Shown here: piece by piece, positions 57,065 to 60,444 of the stretch
Position numbering within the stretch: the stretch's first letter is position 1
How the letters are laid out: each line of letters starts with the position of its first letter
Source: Symbiodinium natans
Lineage: Eukaryota > Sar > Dinophyceae > Suessiales > Symbiodiniaceae
Assembly (NCBI GenBank): GCA_905221605.1
Contig: CAJNDS010002639.1
Location: 1 to 60,444, forward strand
DNA: 60,444 bases
Reading direction: 5' to 3'
Notes under the pieces: generated by a model
What the model saw: the letters and a program-made list of their open reading frames with translations, nothing else
Database searches by the model: none
Told to the model about the DNA's origin: nothing
Made by a program: the position numbers and the translations under genes

Positions 57065-57695
57065 GCTTTGGTTTTCGGGTTCAGTGCTTGGGTGTACAAC
57101 ATCAAGCATGCCTTGTGCTCAACATCTTGAGCTTCTGTGGAGCCTTCATTTCCTAAGAAAGCACAGGCCCAAAAACTCATGATTCCAGAGATCTGGTGCA
57201 AGTTGATTCTGTTGCTTCGTCTTCTTATGCCTGCGTAGACCCAAACAGTGCCACAACCTCAAAATCCTCCAACATCACGGGTCTTGGTGCATGGCAACAC
57301 GTTTCGTGCTAAAGGGTAGACTGACATGTACTACTCGCGAACCGAGACTCCACTCACAATGATATTGTTTCGACCAATATTGCTGGTATTGCTAGTATTC
57401 CTTGTTCCTAGTTGATAGTATCATCATGATGGTTATTACTGTCATTCCTAGTAGACTGTCATTCCCAGTATTACTACTGCCATCACGGCTGGTACGATTG
57501 TTTCTTTCTTATGTCGGTTTCAAAACAATCATGATTAAGAGTTGTACTCAAGTTGGGGTCCTTATCAGAGACGATCTTCGCTCAGGGAATGTGCACTTGC
57601 CGAAACACTCAAACCGGCAAACCCAAAACCTTTCACCCCAAACTGGAACTCTAAACCCCAAACGCGTAAGCCCCAGCGCCTGGACCCAAGTGAAG

Positions 57696-57800
57696 GAGAA
57701 GGATCTGAAGGATTCCGAGAAGGTTCTTGGCCGGAAGACCAACGTTTTCGGCTTCTTCAAGAAGGTCAATGTGTTGGGGAAGTCAATGGTGCTAAAGGAG
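57696..57800 (+). CDS. Unknown gene H, exon 2
   Basis: GTGAAG|G acceptor preceded by CTAAACCCC; reads EKDLKDSEKVLGRKTNVFGF then FKKVNVLGKSMVLKE; donor GTTTGC followed by TTAGG-type DNA. Phase 0/0, joined to exon 1 as DKQFKEKDLKD. Confidence 0.75.
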
Positions 57801-57989
57801 GTTTGCGGATTAGGTAGGGCTTAGGTTTCATAGTCACAATATGAATAGTCATAATGATGTTAGCGCTGCTCCAAATGACAATGCTACGGGTGCTAGATTT
57901 GACAGTACCCCCTCTCGCCCCAATAATGCGTGAAGCCCCTCCAACCCTCGAGAAGAAAACCCTGGCCCCAAGTAAATCTCCTTTTTTAG

Positions 57990-58048
57990 GGAGGCATGTT
58001 TATGCCCGGGAGGTGGTCTTTCAAGAAGGCCCGGGCTTTTTCCCTGAA
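57990..58048 (+). CDS. Unknown gene H, exon 3
   Basis: TTTTTTAG|G acceptor; reads GGMFMPGRWSFKKARAFSL plus AA; donor GCTTGG. In phase after exon 2. Confidence 0.6.
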
Positions 58049-58204
58049 GCTTGGCTTGGCTCGGCCTGGTCTTGGCCTGGCTCGCGCAATTTTGGTGCTT
58101 CATGAAATGGGCCTGGGCAGTGGACATGGGCTTTAATGTCTAAAGGCCATGTGAGCTCTAACTCCCAAAGAAACCTAAACCGTGTAGAGGCTTACGGTTC
58201 CAAG

Positions 58205-58233
58205 GCTTGCGTTTCACGGGCTTTGGGGAAACG
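58205..58233 (+). CDS. Unknown gene H, exon 4 (29 nt, tentative)
   Basis: TCCAAG|G acceptor; completes Lys and reads LAFHGLWGN plus G; GT donor (GTTGGG). Phase matches exon 3. Confidence 0.35.
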
Positions 58234-58457
58234 GTTGGGCTGGGTGGGGGTGGAGTGGTGGGGTGGGTACTTACTGCAATTTTTGTTCATCAAACATACC
58301 CTGACTGGACCCAGGTAGGGTACAGGTGGATGGGGCTTCTGGGAGTTCAGGGTGGGAGGTTGGGTGCTGTTTGGGGTATGCTAAACCCTAAACCCAAGTT
58401 GGCCCAGTGACCGGGTTTCTTAGGGTTCTGGAATCCTCATTTCACCCACGCCTAACT

Positions 58458-58528
58458 CACATGATGCTCATGATGCTTTGTTCCTGTCCCGGACAAACAC
58501 GAGCTGATGCTCATGATGCTCGCGCCTG
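58458..58528 (+). repeat. GATGCTCATGATGCT words
   Basis: ATGATGCTCATGATGCT occurs twice here (58460, 58505), and GCTGATGCTCATGATGC also appears at about 15021. A small dispersed repeat. Confidence 0.6.
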
Positions 58529-59215
58529 TGAGGGGGTGCCCTCGTTTTGCTGTTTTTCGCGCAGAAAATCGACAAAAAACAGGGGCACCCCAAAAGGCCC
58601 AGCCTCGTGAGCGTCAGCTGGGTTCGGCGGGAAATGAAAAGCTCGCATCCCAACCGCCACACTCCCCTACCCGAAGCCTCGAACACAGCGAGGTTTCGGT
58701 CCTTTGGTTCACCTTCGCGCGCCCAAGCCCCGGACTCCCGCTACAAACGCCCCAGAGAGGCATAGGCCCTCGACTTGAAGTGACAGGTGGTCGAGAATGA
58801 TGACTCAACGGCTCAAACGCGGCAGTGTGTCGCATGTCACATATCAGGTGTGTCCGCGCGTATGTTCATGTCGCGAATGCGCGTGCTCATGTTGGGGGCG
58901 CGGTCGGGAGGCGGGTGGCGGGCTCAATAAAGAACAAGGGCGAGCCGGGATCCCGAACACCTGGAAAGCGAGCTCGTCTGTATGTTGTTGAGTGATGCAA
59001 CAGATTCTGAGGAAGTCCCGTGTAATTCGCAGACTCAGTCACGCACAAAAAAACTCTCTTCCCACGAAGTCATGGAGGAGACGCCCCAAAGTTCCCCTAA
59101 CTAGACATAACTATCCTTTGGCTTGGAGACACAGGCGACTGCAGGAACTTTGGAGTTCACCGTCCTGGGTAGGCTTCTGTCAGAGCATCGATTAAAACAA
59201 GGCTCTGGAGTTAGT

Positions 59216-59234
59216 CATTTTGGCTTGGCTCAAG
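59216..59234 (+). other. Possible spliced-leader-like relic
   Basis: CATTTTGGCT, then TGGCT, then CAAG: this equals the core of the dinoflagellate spliced leader (CATTTTGGCTCAAG) with TGGCT duplicated. Such relics mark reinserted cDNAs, but the match is short and may be chance. Confidence 0.25.
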
Positions 59235-59575
59235 ATTCTCCGGTCCGGGCACGCCGATCAATTCCGCAGTAAATTGTTGGGTTTAGGGTTGGGGTTGTGG
59301 TTTCCAGGGGTCATGCCTGCCAGTTAGCTGCAGGGCTACTTACTTGACTCAGGAGAGACAATCATCCGGGGTTCCCAAAAGTTGTTCATCACTGCAGCGG
59401 GGTCGATCTTAAAGAAGAAAAAAGAAACAAACATAATAATAATCATAATGATAGGATTGCGACAATATCAAAACAACAGCGGTTTCATGATAGTCACAGC
59501 GATAGTAACAGCCGCAACAATGGCTTGACTATATTTCATTGAGATCATACAGTGTCGGCTTGTTTTTGTTTTCAG

Positions 59576-59670
59576 GCCGCCGGCGGCCTGAGCAAAGACG
59601 AAGGGAAGAAGACACCATGTCTTTCGACCACAGCGACATTGTGCATTGCGCTCGAGAAGTTCGCTATTGA
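59576..59670 (+). CDS. Candidate exon, unknown
   Basis: TTTTCAG|G acceptor; phase 0 reads AAGGLSKDEGKKTPCLSTTA then TLCIALEKFAID before GTGTTA; phase 1 reads EEDTMSFDHSDIVHCAREVR. Frame unresolved; TTTAGGG follows at 59701. Confidence 0.4.
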
Positions 59671-60078
59671 TGTGTTATCCTTCAAGTTGCTCGGGCATTG
59701 TTTAGGGTGTAGGTTGTTTAGGCCGCTCGGGAATATTTTCGCCATAGCTTGTTGCAGGGTTTTTTGTTAAGATTTGGGGTTGTGATAGTGGTGGTTTAGT
59801 TTTGTTGGGTGTAAGGTTTGGAACTTAAAAGGTTCCACGCTTTGTGCTTACTAGGACGTGGTTGAACTGCTTCGAAACTTGATATACAAATCCCCCATGC
59901 ACCTTTAGTGTCAAGATCCTCATGCATGCTCAGGTTAGGGCTTGGCACCTGGACTGCAAGAGCAAGCAGCTTGGGGCTGCGTTTTTGCCGCCTCGTTGGG
60001 GTCAGAGTCAGAGTAATAACTACAGTAAGAATAGCAATAATGATGACACTAATCATGCCAGAGTAGACCTCAAACAGC

Positions 60079-60250
60079 GAAAGGCCACTAGCAGGACACC
60101 ACATGAGATCACCAAGAGAACACCTGGAGACCAGCAGGAGACCACAACGAGGCGCGCAGGAGACCACCAGGAAATCCCCAAAGGCCCCAGCAGGAGACCA
60201 CGAGAAGACAGCCAGGAGACCACAGGAGAGCGCCAGGAACAAACAAGAGG
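60079..60250 (+). repeat. Degenerate CAGGAGACCAC repeat
   Basis: Imperfect 11-24 bp units of (G/C)AGGAGACCA(C) and neighbours, open on the + strand with Glu-Thr-Thr/Arg-Arg content. Likely low complexity, though it could be part of an exon. Confidence 0.6.
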
Positions 60251-60444
60251 AGAGGCCGAATCCGCGCAGAGGGTCGTCCTTCGCGATTAAACATGCAACC
60301 AATCCTCGAGTTTCAGCGCTCGGAGAGGCCGAATCGCGATTCATGTTATGCTACAAAAACATCCCGTCCACAGGCCTTCCAGGACGGGTTTTGAGGTAGT
60401 TATTGTCGAACCTATACATGACATTTAGGGAGCATTGCGACACA

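Noticed and set aside
1-60444. tRNA or rRNA genes
   Set aside because: No convincing A-box/B-box pair with a cloverleaf and no recognisable rRNA core sequence seen by eye.

Overview
The window looks like nuclear DNA of a dinoflagellate. Four things point that way: degenerate plant-type telomere repeats (TTTAGGG/CCCTAAA) throughout non-coding DNA; very long introns around tiny exons; splice donors that are mostly GC or GA rather than GT, always paired with an AG|G acceptor; and a recognisable one-domain voltage-gated cation channel with C-terminal EF-hands, a family abundant in dinoflagellates. No bacterial operons, tRNA, rRNA or CRISPR array were seen. The species cannot be told from this sequence.

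Layout. 1-10.7 kb is non-coding: telomere-like arrays, a 2.2-kb AT-rich island bounded by inverted repeats (1.67-3.91 kb) and a 1.3-kb CA-rich microsatellite (6.3-7.65 kb). 10.7-33.8 kb holds one + strand gene, a voltage-gated cation channel that I assembled by eye from 25 exons (a 491-codon model plus stop). Its S4-S5 intron carries a second AT-rich island (21.4-22.6 kb) related to the first. 34.0-34.9 kb is a diverged direct duplication. From 36.5 kb onward short + strand exons belong to several genes I cannot name: 36.6-38.7, 39.05-40.04, 40.8-43.5, about 45.5, 48.6-50.0, 54.5-55.1, 57.0-58.2 and about 59.6 kb. Between them lie microsatellites and a G-rich satellite of about 1.9 kb that contains a 100-N assembly gap (46.7-48.6 kb).

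Every exon chain that joins in frame reads on the + strand, which fits the one-directional gene blocks known in dinoflagellates. The most unusual feature is the introns. Most of those I could delimit start, just after the donor, with a TTTAGGG-like G-rich tract and end, just before the acceptor, with a CCCTAAA-like C-rich tract. Each such intron is therefore bracketed by inverted telomere-like sequence that could pair in the pre-mRNA.

Limits. Exons were found by eye from frame, AG|G acceptors, phase compatibility and resemblance to known channel segments. No search or RNA evidence was available. The channel core (S1 to EF-hands) is solid. Its N-terminal exons are likely, and the unnamed genes are partial models.
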